A stretch of DNA of 51,203 nucleotides, from NCBI RefSeq assembly GCF_000262345.1, contig NZ_AJTQ01000040.1:1-51203 (forward strand). The letters run 5' to 3'. Origin of the DNA: Streptomyces xiaopingdaonensis (GTDB taxonomy: Bacteria > Actinomycetota > Actinomycetes > Streptomycetales > Streptomycetaceae). Made by a program: the position numbers and the translations under genes. Position 1 is the first letter of the stretch; each line of letters begins with the position of its first letter. Under the pieces are notes generated by a model, which saw only the letters and a program-made list of their open reading frames with translations, searched no databases and was not told where the DNA came from. Of the stretch, positions 34,700 through 42,432 are shown one piece after another.

Positions 34700-36319
34700 T
34701 CACTCCCCAGCAGCCGCCTCACGCAACTCGGTCTTGAGCACCTTCCCGCTCGCGTTCCTCGGCAACTCTTCGCAGAGCCTGACACCGCGCGGCACCTTGA
34801 AGTTGGCGAGCCGCTCCCGGCAGTAGCCGACGAGTTCGGACGCCTCGGGTTCGCACCCCTGCCGCGGTACGACGAAGGCGAAAGGCACCGAGCCCAGCCG
34901 CCCGTCGGGCACACCGACGACCGCGCTGGCCGAGACGTGCGGGTGCGCCGCGAGGACGTTCTCCACCTCGGCCGGGTAGACGTTGAACCCCCCGACGGTG
35001 AACATGTCCTTGAGCCGGTCGGTGATGCGCAGGCAGCCGTGCTCGTCCTGCCGGCCGATGTCGCCGCTGTGCAGCCAGCCGTCGGAGTCGATCGCGCGCC
35101 GCGTCGCCTCCTCGTCCTCGAAGTAGCCGAGCATCACGTTGCGTCCACGCACGAGGACCTCGCCCTCCTGGCCGCACGGAACCTCGCGCCCCTCTGCGTC
35201 GACGATGCGCACCTCCATGCCCTCCACGGCGGGTCCGGTCGTCTCCGCGACGTGCTCGGGCGCCTCCCCGGGGCGCGAGATCGTCACCACGAGCGCCTCG
35301 GTGAGGCCGTATCCCTGTGTCACCGCTTCGAACCCCAACTCGTCGCGCATGCGCCGGAAGAGGGAGTGCGGCACGGTCGCCGCGCCCGCGACGGAGTACC
35401 GCAGCGAGGAGAGGTCGTACGCGCCGAGCCGGGGATGGTCGAGGAGCGAGGTGAAGAGCGTCGGGGCGCCCGGCATCACCGATATCCGCTCCGACTCGAC
35501 GAGTCGGAGGAGCTCTTCGGCGTCGAAGACGGAGACGGGATGGACGGTCGCGCCGAAGAGGAGGGAGGTGACCATGCCCGCCTTGTAGCCGAAACCGTGG
35601 AAAAAAGGGTTTACGACCGCGTAGTTGTCGTCGGGGCCGAGACCGGCGCGCTCTCCCCACACGCGTGCGACGTCGATCGTCTGCCGGTGCGCGCTCATCA
35701 CGCCCTTGGGTGCGCCCGTCGTACCGGAGGTGAACATGATGTCGCAGACGTCATCCGGCGTGACGGCGTCGGCGACCGCTTCGACGTGTGCGGTGGGGAT
35801 GTCGGCGCCGGCGGCGAGGAACTCCCGCCAGGGCACGGCGATCTGCGTGTCCGGTGCGGCGCCGATGTCGACCACGGTGCGCAGGGCGGGGACGCCGGGG
35901 ACCGAGCCCTGGTCGCCTGCTCGGGAGCGCTCGGCGGCAGCGTCGCGGAGCATGCGGGAGAAGGCCGTACCGAGGAATCCGTCGGCGAGGACGAGGGCCG
36001 AGGCGCGGGAGCGGTTGAGGATCTCCACCGCCTCGTGGCCGCGGTAGCGGGTGTTGAGGGGGACAACGGCGGCGCCTGCGGTCTGCGCGCCCAGGACGGC
36101 GAGCACGAACTCCGTGCGGTTCGGTGCCCACACGGCGACCCGGTCGCCCGGGGAGACGCCGGCGGCGAGGTAGGCGGCGGCCGTCTCGTGGACGCGCTCC
36201 GCGAGTTCGCGGTACCCGAGGCGCACCTCCCCTTCGACTACGGCCGGGCGGTCGTGGTACCTCTTCGCCGCCTCCCGCACGAGCTGGGGGATCGTTCTCG
36301 GAGCACTCGCGGTGACCAC
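34700..36319 (-). CDS. fadD3: Acyl-CoA synthetase, FadD3-like (HIP-CoA ligase)
   Basis: A 539-residue AMP-forming ligase. It has the P-loop-like MFTSGTTGAPKGVM, the GYGLTE motif, the SDGWLHSGD hinge region and the catalytic lysine in ASGKVLKTEL. FadD3 of mycobacteria activates HIP with CoA and starts C/D-ring degradation; the position beside kstR2 and behind a shared divergent promoter region matches that role. GTG 36317-36319 after GGAGGAG is preferred over TTG 36331, which lies inside the ribosome site and operator. Confidence 0.87.
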   Translation of the reverse strand: MVTASAPRTIPQLVREAAKRYHDRPAVVEGEVRLGYRELAERVHETAAAYLAAGVSPGDRVAVWAPNRTEFVLAVLGAQTAGAAVVPLNTRYRGHEAVEILNRSRASALVLADGFLGTAFSRMLRDAAAERSRAGDQGSVPGVPALRTVVDIGAAPDTQIAVPWREFLAAGADIPTAHVEAVADAVTPDDVCDIMFTSGTTGAPKGVMSAHRQTIDVARVWGERAGLGPDDNYAVVNPFFHGFGYKAGMVTSLLFGATVHPVSVFDAEELLRLVESERISVMPGAPTLFTSLLDHPRLGAYDLSSLRYSVAGAATVPHSLFRRMRDELGFEAVTQGYGLTEALVVTISRPGEAPEHVAETTGPAVEGMEVRIVDAEGREVPCGQEGEVLVRGRNVMLGYFEDEEATRRAIDSDGWLHSGDIGRQDEHGCLRITDRLKDMFTVGGFNVYPAEVENVLAAHPHVSASAVVGVPDGRLGSVPFAFVVPRQGCEPEASELVGYCRERLANFKVPRGVRLCEELPRNASGKVLKTELREAAAGE

Positions 36320-36334
36320 ATTCTCCTCCAAGCG

Positions 36335-36348
36335 AGCAATTGCTTGTT
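36335..36348. promoter_or_regulatory. KstR2-type operator, site 6
   Basis: AGCAATTGCTTGTT; on the minus strand AACAAGCAATTGCT, one mismatch from AnCAAGnnCTTGnT. It begins 16 bp upstream of the fadD3-like start codon. Confidence 0.7.
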
Positions 36349-36472
36349 TGGCATCGTACTCAGGTGGTGCGGAGCTGAACAGGGCTGCTCACGCGGGTTC
36401 TACGGTCATTGCTCGCCGGGGCGGCCGGGACCGGCCGCGCCGCGGTCGTCGGCTGTGGCAGAATCACCGGCG

Positions 36473-36486
36473 GTCAAATGCTTGTT
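36473..36486. promoter_or_regulatory. KstR2-type operator, site 7 (autoregulatory)
   Basis: GTCAAATGCTTGTT is a degenerate copy whose one half matches well. It ends 24 bp before the kstR2-like ATG, so the repressor probably controls its own gene. Confidence 0.55.
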
Positions 36487-36510
36487 GTGGCATCTCAGGA
36501 GGGACGACAG

Positions 36511-37164
36511 ATGGCGGCGAAGCCCCGGCAGGGTGCCGTGAAGAGCCCAGGAGCGCCGCCGGCCGGCAAGAGCGTCGCGAAGGGCGGCTCGGCGCGGCGC
36601 GGCGAGCTGCTGGAGATCGCCGCCGGCATGTTCGCGACCCGCGGCTACGCGGAGACGACCGTGCGCGACATCGCGGACGAGGCGGGCATCCTCTCCGGCA
36701 GCCTCTACCACCATTTCAGCTCCAAGGAGGCGATGCTCGACGAGATTCTCCGCGACTTCCTCGTCAACCTCCTCGGCCGGTTCACCGCGATCGAGAAGCA
36801 GGCGGGGGAGCCGAGGGAGGCGCTCGAGGAGCTGGTCAACGCCTCGTTCGACGCGATAGCCACGGCTCCGCACGCCGTGGCGCTCTACCAGAACCAGGTC
36901 GGCCCGCTCAGCAAGCAGCCCGGCTTCGAGTACGTCGGCGAGTCCAGCCGGAAGATCGAAGCCGTGTGGGTGCGGGTGCTGGGAGCGGGGCAGAAGTCCG
37001 GCGCCTTCCGCGGCGACATCGACGTCAAGCTCGCCTACCGGTTCATCCGCGACACGGTCTGGTCGTCGGTGCGCTGGTACCGGCCGCGCGGCAAGTACAA
37101 GGTCGACGCCGTCGCGAAGCAGTACCTGCGCATGCTCCAGGGCGGCCTGCTCGCGGAGGAGTGA
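36511..37164 (+). CDS. kstR2: TetR-family repressor, KstR2-like
   Basis: A 217-residue TetR regulator. The N-terminal helix-turn-helix is TTVRDIADEAGILSGSLYHHFSSKEAM, with RRGELLEIAAGMFA before it. The conserved ending YRFIRDTVWSSVRWYRPRGKYK followed by YLRMLQGG matches mycobacterial KstR2 closely as I recall it. KstR2 releases DNA on binding HIP-CoA. The first 33 residues are an extra Lys/Pro/Ala-rich tail not present in KstR2. ATG 36511 follows AGGAGGG. Nine operator-like sites in 17 kb around this gene fit its role as local repressor. Confidence 0.9.
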   Translation: MAAKPRQGAVKSPGAPPAGKSVAKGGSARRGELLEIAAGMFATRGYAETTVRDIADEAGILSGSLYHHFSSKEAMLDEILRDFLVNLLGRFTAIEKQAGEPREALEELVNASFDAIATAPHAVALYQNQVGPLSKQPGFEYVGESSRKIEAVWVRVLGAGQKSGAFRGDIDVKLAYRFIRDTVWSSVRWYRPRGKYKVDAVAKQYLRMLQGGLLAEE

Positions 37165-37197
37165 TCCGGTGCGGGACCCGGCGCCGAACTCGTCTGC

Positions 37198-37956
37198 TCA
37201 GCCCCGGACTTCACGGTCGCGCAGGCCCTCCGGGTCGATCACCTCGCGGATCAGCCGCAGTTCCTCGCCGGTGGGCGCGCGGGTCACCCCCGCCCCCTCG
37301 GTGTCGAGGGCGAAACCCGTGCGCGCGCGGACTTCGTTCGCGGTGACGCCGGGATGCACCGACTCCAGACGGAGGCGCCCTTCGGACCCGAATCCGAGCA
37401 CGGCGAGATCGGTGACGACGGCCACCAGCCGGTGGTGGCGCCCGGCCGAACTGTGCCTGCGCGCACGGTCGTTGCCCACCCCGGAGACGACGTCGACCTG
37501 CTCGACGAAGACCTTGGGGGAGTGCCGCGCGACGAAATAGTCGGTCCGGTGGTTGACGGTGTTGCCCGGCGCGCCCCGTACGCCGATGAGTTGGCGGTCG
37601 GGCCTGCGCCAGTCGCCGATGAGCGAGATGTTCTGGTTGCCGTACGCGTCGATCTGGCTCGCGCCCATCATGCTCTGCCGCCGTCCGCTCTCCACGATGT
37701 CGAAGACGGTGCGGAAGGGCAGCCATCCGCTGACGACGCCGCCCTCCGCGGCGGTGGCACCGAGCGGCGGCGGCTCGCTCATGAGGTACGCCTCGCCGTC
37801 GGAGAGGACGAGTTCAGGTGTGTGCGTGAGCCGGGCGAGCCGGGCGCCGATCGTGGGCACGAGGCCGACCGTGTGCGCCAGCACCTCTCCCGCGCCGCGC
37901 CAGGTCTCGGCGCAGGCCACCGCGCAGACCTCGGCCCTGGTGAACTCCGCGCTCAT
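37198..37956 (-). CDS. ipdB: IpdB-like CoA-transferase-fold hydrolase, beta subunit
   Basis: A 252-residue protein of the CoA-transferase beta fold, the same length as IpdB. Recognisable segments are EPPPLGATAAEGGVVSGWLP, MMGASQIDAYGNQNIS, GAPGNTVNHRTDYFV and a late VVTDLAVLGF. Together with IpdA it should hydrolyse the cyclohexenone CoA ester (COCHEA-CoA) to open steroid ring C. It is coupled to ipdA by a four-base ATGA overlap and converges on kstR2 with a 33-bp gap. Confidence 0.88.
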   Translation of the reverse strand: MSAEFTRAEVCAVACAETWRGAGEVLAHTVGLVPTIGARLARLTHTPELVLSDGEAYLMSEPPPLGATAAEGGVVSGWLPFRTVFDIVESGRRQSMMGASQIDAYGNQNISLIGDWRRPDRQLIGVRGAPGNTVNHRTDYFVARHSPKVFVEQVDVVSGVGNDRARRHSSAGRHHRLVAVVTDLAVLGFGSEGRLRLESVHPGVTANEVRARTGFALDTEGAGVTRAPTGEELRLIREVIDPEGLRDREVRG

Positions 37957-38837
37957 GCCGTCGCCTCCTGCGTCTTCGCGGTGCGGTCCGCGTGGAAGCG
38001 GGCCACGGCCGCCTGGTAGTGCGCCTCGTCGCCGCCGAGGTACGTACGCGCGAACTCCCGCCAGTCCTCGGGGTTTTTGGCGGCCGTCGCGTACTCGGTC
38101 TGGAACGGCTCGTCGCGGGCGTACTCCGGGGCGCAGGTGGTGAAGTGGGCTCCGCGCGGCGCCTCCACCACCCCGGTCGTGAAGATCTGGCTGAGCAGCA
38201 GGGACTGCGGAGGCCCCGCGTCCAACAGGTCCGCCGTGGGCACGAGTTCCTCGCAGCTCACGTAGCACCGGTCGGCCGCGCGCGCGTAGAGGTCGTCGAA
38301 GTACGGGTCGGGGCCGAGGTATTGGCCGTTTCCGGCGCGGTCGGCGCGGTGCACGTGGACGAGCGCGGCGTCGAGGCGCAGCGCGGGCATCGCGACGTAC
38401 TCCTCGTCGCAGTAGGGCGAGGCGACGGTTTTCAGCTCCGGGTTCATGGTGAGCACGTCGGAACCGAGGCCCGTCCGGGTGGGGAGGAACGAGAGGCGGC
38501 TCGCGGCGGCGCGGAGGCCGGCGACGAACATGCCCTCGTCGTACTCGGCCACCTCGATCGTGCCGGTCTCCCGTGCGGCGCGGAAGTGCGGGTCGAGCGG
38601 GATGCTGTCGAGCGACACGAAGCCGTAGACGAGCTTGCGCACCTTGCCCGCTGCGCAGAGCAGGCCGACGTCGGGGCCGCCGAGGCTCACCACCGTCAGG
38701 TCCGTGACGTCGCTGCGGAGGAGGGCGCGCACGAGCGCCATCGGTTTGCGGCGCGACCCCCAGCCGCCGATGCCGATCGTCGAGCCCGACGCGAGAGCGG
38801 CAGGGAAATCGTCGAGGGCCATGGTCTTGTCCGCCAT
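37953..38837 (-). CDS. ipdA: IpdA-like CoA-transferase-fold hydrolase, alpha subunit
   Basis: A 294-residue CoA-transferase alpha-fold protein, as long as IpdA. It shows GSTIGIGGWGSRRKPMALV, VSLGGPDVGLL, YGFVSLDSIP and EVAEYDEGM; an acidic residue in the last stretch (about Glu101) is where the ring-cleaving IpdA carries its catalytic glutamate. ATG 38835-38837 has a modest AGAGGAG upstream. The gene precedes ipdB in one operon. The probable operator (site 8) is 330 bp upstream, much farther than for the other genes. Confidence 0.88.
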   Translation of the reverse strand: MADKTMALDDFPAALASGSTIGIGGWGSRRKPMALVRALLRSDVTDLTVVSLGGPDVGLLCAAGKVRKLVYGFVSLDSIPLDPHFRAARETGTIEVAEYDEGMFVAGLRAAASRLSFLPTRTGLGSDVLTMNPELKTVASPYCDEEYVAMPALRLDAALVHVHRADRAGNGQYLGPDPYFDDLYARAADRCYVSCEELVPTADLLDAGPPQSLLLSQIFTTGVVEAPRGAHFTTCAPEYARDEPFQTEYATAAKNPEDWREFARTYLGGDEAHYQAAVARFHADRTAKTQEATA

Positions 38838-39389
38838 GCCTCTCCTCTCTTCAGTCGATGCGGTCGGTCGCCGGGTCGTGTCGGTGCATGCACGGCGGTG
38901 GAGCGGCGCCGCGGTCGCACTGCGTGTGCGTCGCGCGTCCCCGGGAGCTCTGCTGGGAGAGCCTCGACTCCGCGTCGTGCGGTCTTCGGTTGAGCGGACG
39001 TGCAGGGCGGGTCTGTCGCACTGCGGGAGAGCGGCGCAGAGGCATCCGCTGCGTCCGCGGTGTCGGCCTCGGCGGTGGGCGTATCGAGCCAACGGCGGGC
39101 GAAAAAGGGTGCGTTGGGCATGTCGTGGTGAAGGCCGGTCCGCATGTGCCCACTCTACTCACGTCAACCAAGCGATTGCTAGGGACTACGGGGAGGTGCC
39201 CGGACGCGTGGGCCGTTCCGGGTGTTGCTGGTCCGAGCGGGGTGAGGGCTGTGCCGGGACATGCCGGCCGTCGCGCGCGTGTCCGCGGTGCCGCTGAGAT
39301 GTGCACGTGGCGCCGAGGGTGCTCGCCCGGTCAAGTCCTAGCTCTGCGGTTCGCCCGTCCCGCGGTCGGCTCACCACTAGGCTGCGACG
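38838..39389. other. Long intergenic region containing an operator
   Basis: About 550 bases between ipdA and the divergent methyltransferase gene. Operator site 8 lies at 39167-39180. On the minus strand a -10-like TAGAGT (39152-39157) would give ipdAB a leader of about 305 nt. Reading frames in the leader are GC-rich chance frames without family resemblance. On the plus strand TAGGCT (39378-39383) lies six bases before the methyltransferase ATG. Confidence 0.5.
39167..39180. promoter_or_regulatory. KstR2-type operator, site 8
   Basis: ACCAAGCGATTGCT, one mismatch from AnCAAGnnCTTGnT and within a near palindrome CCAAGC-GATT-GCTAGG. It is the only such site in the region that could serve ipdAB. 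Confidence 0.72.
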
Positions 39390-40220
39390 ATGGAGCGTGC
39401 AGTCGAGGTGCCCGGGAACCTCACCCGGGTCGCGGGTCCGGATCGCGTGAACGACTATGACGGTTTCGCGGAGGCGTACGCGGCGGAGAGCGAGAACAGC
39501 CTGGTGAACGCCGCTTACGAGCGGCCCGCGATGCTGGCTCTCGCCGGAGACGTGGCCGGTCACCGCATCCTGGACGCCGGTTGCGGCTCGGGCTCCCTGT
39601 TCGCCGCGCTTCGCGACCGCGGTGCCGTCGTCGCCGGTATCGACGCCAGCGCCGGAATGCTCGCCGTGGCCAGGCGGCGACTGGGCGAGGAGGCTGACCT
39701 TCACACGGGCGACCTGGGCGAGCGCCTGCCCTTCGACGACGGGGCGTTCGACGACGTGGTCGCGTCGCTCGTACTGCACTACCTGGAGGACTGGGGGCCG
39801 ACGTTGGCCGAGTTGCGGCGCGTGCTCAGCCCCGGCGGCCGGCTGATCGCCTCGGTGGATCACCCGTTCGTGGCTTACACGATCCAGGAGCCTCGGCCCG
39901 ACTACTCCGCGACCACCAGCTACTCCTTCGACTGGGAGTTCGGCGGGAGGTCCGCCCCGATGAGGTTCTGGCGCAGACCGCTGCACGCGATGACCGACGC
40001 CTTCACCACCGCCGGCTTCCGCCTCTCCGCCCTCAGCGAGCCGCAGCCCGACCCGGCCGCCCGCGAACTCTTCCCCGACGGTTTCCGTGACCTGTCGACG
40101 AAGCCCTGCTTCCTGTTCTTCGTCGTCGAGGCGCCGCCTCCGGCTTCCGGTCCGGACGACCGACCGGGGCACCCTGGCGTGGCCGGGCCGACACGCTCCG
40201 GGCGACGCGGGCAGGCCTGA
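39390..40220 (+). CDS. SAM-dependent methyltransferase
   Basis: A 276-residue class I methyltransferase. Motif I is ILDAGCGSGSLFAAL near residue 60, the Asp of motif II is in VVAGIDAS, and motif IV/post I is VASLVLHYLEDW. The domain is of the UbiE/methyltransferase-11 kind, so the acceptor may be a small molecule. No ribosome site precedes ATG 39390, but TAGGCT six bases upstream suggests a leaderless transcript. It lies 210 bp from operator site 8 and need not belong to the steroid regulon; the last 30 residues are low-complexity. Confidence 0.83.
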   Translation: MERAVEVPGNLTRVAGPDRVNDYDGFAEAYAAESENSLVNAAYERPAMLALAGDVAGHRILDAGCGSGSLFAALRDRGAVVAGIDASAGMLAVARRRLGEEADLHTGDLGERLPFDDGAFDDVVASLVLHYLEDWGPTLAELRRVLSPGGRLIASVDHPFVAYTIQEPRPDYSATTSYSFDWEFGGRSAPMRFWRRPLHAMTDAFTTAGFRLSALSEPQPDPAARELFPDGFRDLSTKPCFLFFVVEAPPPASGPDDRPGHPGVAGPTRSGRRGQA

Positions 40221-40720
40221 GGCCGCCCACTCCGGGCCCTCACCGCGCACTGCCGTGAGCAGTGGACGGTGTCCGCCCGCCTGCCGCCCAACCAGCCCCG
40301 GACCTTTGGCGCTTGGCTTCGTCTCTTCCGCGCTGCCGCCGAGTGTCCGAGCGGCCGCCGGCCCGCTGCCTGCCACGGCAGGCGAAGACCCTCGTGCACG
40401 GCCGGCCGGCCGGTCCGCTCCCGCGACCGAGCATGCCCACGCCCAAGTCGCCGACGTGCGGCACCGGACGAGCGCCGTCCGTCCTGCCGCCTCACCTTCT
40501 CCCGCTCCCGCCGCCCTTGGCGGACGTCTGCTGTACGGCGTCCCGGCAACTCGTCTGCCCCGCACCTGGATCGTCCCCCGAGGACACCCGCCGCGGAAGC
40601 CCGTCGGGCAGGTCCTCCGGTGTCGCCCGAAGTCTTCCCCGGGCTCTGCCACCTTGCTACGCTCCCCACACCAAGCGCTTGCTAGGCATTGCACGGTGGC
40701 GTCGCGAAGGGGTTGGGGCC
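40221..40720. other. Intergenic region with operator, upstream of the BVMO operon
   Basis: About 500 bases. Frames here are GC-rich and unlike any family I know. The only clear element is operator site 9 at 40670-40683, followed by TAGGCA, which may be part of the -10 region of the following operon. Confidence 0.45.
40670..40683. promoter_or_regulatory. KstR2-type operator, site 9
   Basis: ACCAAGCGCTTGCT matches AnCAAGnnCTTGnT at every fixed position and extends to the palindrome CCAAGC-GCTT-GCTAGG. It is 37 bp before the SDR that begins the BVMO-ipdC operon. Confidence 0.82.
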
Positions 40721-41461
40721 GTGTCGGAGCAACTCGCCGACCTCACGGGAAAGACGGTGCTCGTGACCGGGGCCGGGCAGGGCCAGGGTGCCGAACACGC
40801 CCGTATGCTCGCCTCGTTGGGCGCAGCCGTCGTCCTCGCCGACATCGACGAGGAACTGGTGCGCGCGGTCGCCGACGGTATCGGAGGAAGGACGCTCGCG
40901 CTCGGTCTCGACGTGGCGAGCGAGGCCGCCTGGGAGGCCGCGGTCGACCGCGTCCGCCGCGAGTTCGGCCGCGTCGACGTGCTCGTCAACAACGCGGGAC
41001 GCTACCGACTGGGCGGGCTGGAGGAGTTGACCGAGGAGGAGCTTCAACTCACCCTCGACGTCAACCTCGTCGGCCCGATCCTCGGCATGCGTGCCGTCCT
41101 GCCGCTCATGCGCGAGGCGGGCGGCTCGATCGTCAACGTCGCCTCCACGGCGGCGCTCACCGGATACGCCGGAGGGCTCGGCTACACGGCCTCCAAGTGG
41201 GGGCTGCGCGGCGTCAGCAGAGCCGCGGCGAAGGCGCTCGGGCAGTACGGCATCCGTGTCAACTGCGTCTGCCCCGGGGCGATCGTCACCCGGATGCTCT
41301 CCGAGGTCACGAGAGCCGGCGGCGGTGCCGTCGCGCACCTGCCCATACCGCGCCCGGGGGAACCCGCCGAGGTCTCCCGCCTCGTGGCCTTCCTCGCAGG
41401 CGACGCCGGCAGCTACTGCACGGGCCAGGACTTCGTGGTCGACGGCGGGCAGACCGCCTGA
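40721..41461 (+). CDS. Short-chain dehydrogenase (hydroxysteroid dehydrogenase-like)
   Basis: A 246-residue SDR: VLVTGAGQGQGAEHARML, VNNAGRYRLGG, YTASK and VDGGQTA at the end. QGQGAEHARML and the following acidic residue (ADID) suggest NAD(H) preference, and the overall look is that of 3alpha/20beta-hydroxysteroid dehydrogenases. It could supply the ketone used by the Baeyer-Villiger enzyme downstream. GTG 40721 lies 10 bp after AAGGGG. It is the first gene of a seven-gene operon behind operator site 9. Confidence 0.86.
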   Translation: MSEQLADLTGKTVLVTGAGQGQGAEHARMLASLGAAVVLADIDEELVRAVADGIGGRTLALGLDVASEAAWEAAVDRVRREFGRVDVLVNNAGRYRLGGLEELTEEELQLTLDVNLVGPILGMRAVLPLMREAGGSIVNVASTAALTGYAGGLGYTASKWGLRGVSRAAAKALGQYGIRVNCVCPGAIVTRMLSEVTRAGGGAVAHLPIPRPGEPAEVSRLVAFLAGDAGSYCTGQDFVVDGGQTA

Positions 41462-41481
41462 GCCGCGTGAAGGGTTGAAGA

Positions 41482-42432
41482 GTGTTCGACGAAGAGACGG
41501 CGGCCGCCGTCCGGCAATTGGACGCGAGCTTCCCCGCCGTCCACCGGATGACGGGCGCGGAGGCCCGCGCCGCCATAGCAGCCCGGCGCGCACCGGTCGA
41601 GAACCTCGGCGACGTGGCGAGGACCGAGGACCGCACCGTGCCGGGCCCGGAAGGACCGCTGCCGGTGCGGCTGTACTTCCCCTCGCCGCCGGAGGCCCCG
41701 CCGCGCCCCGTGATCGTCTTCTTCCACGGCGGCGGCTTCGTCTTCTGCGACATCGACTCCCACGACGGCTTCTGCCGCGAGATGGCGAAGGGAACCGACT
41801 CCGTCGTGGTGTCCGTCGGCTACCGGCTTGCCCCCGAACACCCGGCGCCGGCGGCCGCGTTGGACGCCTCCGCCGCGGTCGCCTGGGCAGCCGAGGAGGC
41901 CGCCGCGTTCGGCGGGGACGCGGGGCGGCTCCTCGTCGCCGGCGACAGCGCGGGCGGCAACCTCGCCGCCGTCGCCGCTCTCGCCGCCCGCGACACGGGC
42001 CAGGACCTCGCCGGGCAGATCCTCGTCTACCCCGTCATCGACCCCGCCTGCGACACCGAGAGCTACACCGCTCGCGGTTCCGGATACGGCAACACCCGTG
42101 CGGCAATGGACTGGTACTGGCGGCAGTACCTCCCCGGAGGGCGGCTGCCCGAACCCGTCGAGCAGGTCGCCCCGTTGCGAGCGGCGAGCCTCCGGGGCCT
42201 GCCCCCGGCGGTCGTGGTGACGGCCGGGCTCGACCCGCTCTGCGACGAGGGACGCGCCTACGGCCGCGCCCTCGCCGACAGCGGCGTCCCCGCCGTCCGG
42301 CGCCACTACCCGGAACTCTTCCACGGGTTCCTCACCGTCGCCGGGCTCCGGCCCGCGCAGTCGGCGCGCGCGGTGCTCTGGCACGACGTACGGAACCTCA
42401 CCGCCACCGCGAGCCGGGGAGCAGCAGAATGA
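41482..42432 (+). CDS. HSL-family alpha/beta-hydrolase (esterase/lactonase-like)
   Basis: A 316-residue alpha/beta-hydrolase of the hormone-sensitive lipase family. HGGGF gives the oxyanion hole, GDSAGGN holds the nucleophilic Ser, and the later DPLCDEG Asp and HGF His complete the triad. Such enzymes cleave short esters and lactones. Its stop overlaps the Baeyer-Villiger monooxygenase start by four bases, so the pair is produced together; oxidation of a cyclic ketone to a lactone and then hydrolysis is the natural joint function. GTG 41482 follows GAAGGG. Confidence 0.88.
   Translation: MFDEETAAAVRQLDASFPAVHRMTGAEARAAIAARRAPVENLGDVARTEDRTVPGPEGPLPVRLYFPSPPEAPPRPVIVFFHGGGFVFCDIDSHDGFCREMAKGTDSVVVSVGYRLAPEHPAPAAALDASAAVAWAAEEAAAFGGDAGRLLVAGDSAGGNLAAVAALAARDTGQDLAGQILVYPVIDPACDTESYTARGSGYGNTRAAMDWYWRQYLPGGRLPEPVEQVAPLRAASLRGLPPAVVVTAGLDPLCDEGRAYGRALADSGVPAVRRHYPELFHGFLTVAGLRPAQSARAVLWHDVRNLTATASRGAAE

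Noticed and set aside
36331..36333. TTG start for the FadD3-like gene
   Set aside because: It lies in the GGAGGAG ribosome site region next to the operator; the GTG at 36319 is correctly spaced.
38851..39306. Minus-strand frame in the ipdA leader (151 codons) and an overlapping one (38696-39145)
   Set aside because: Low-complexity Arg/Pro/Thr-rich translation, spanning the operator and promoter region; no ribosome site.
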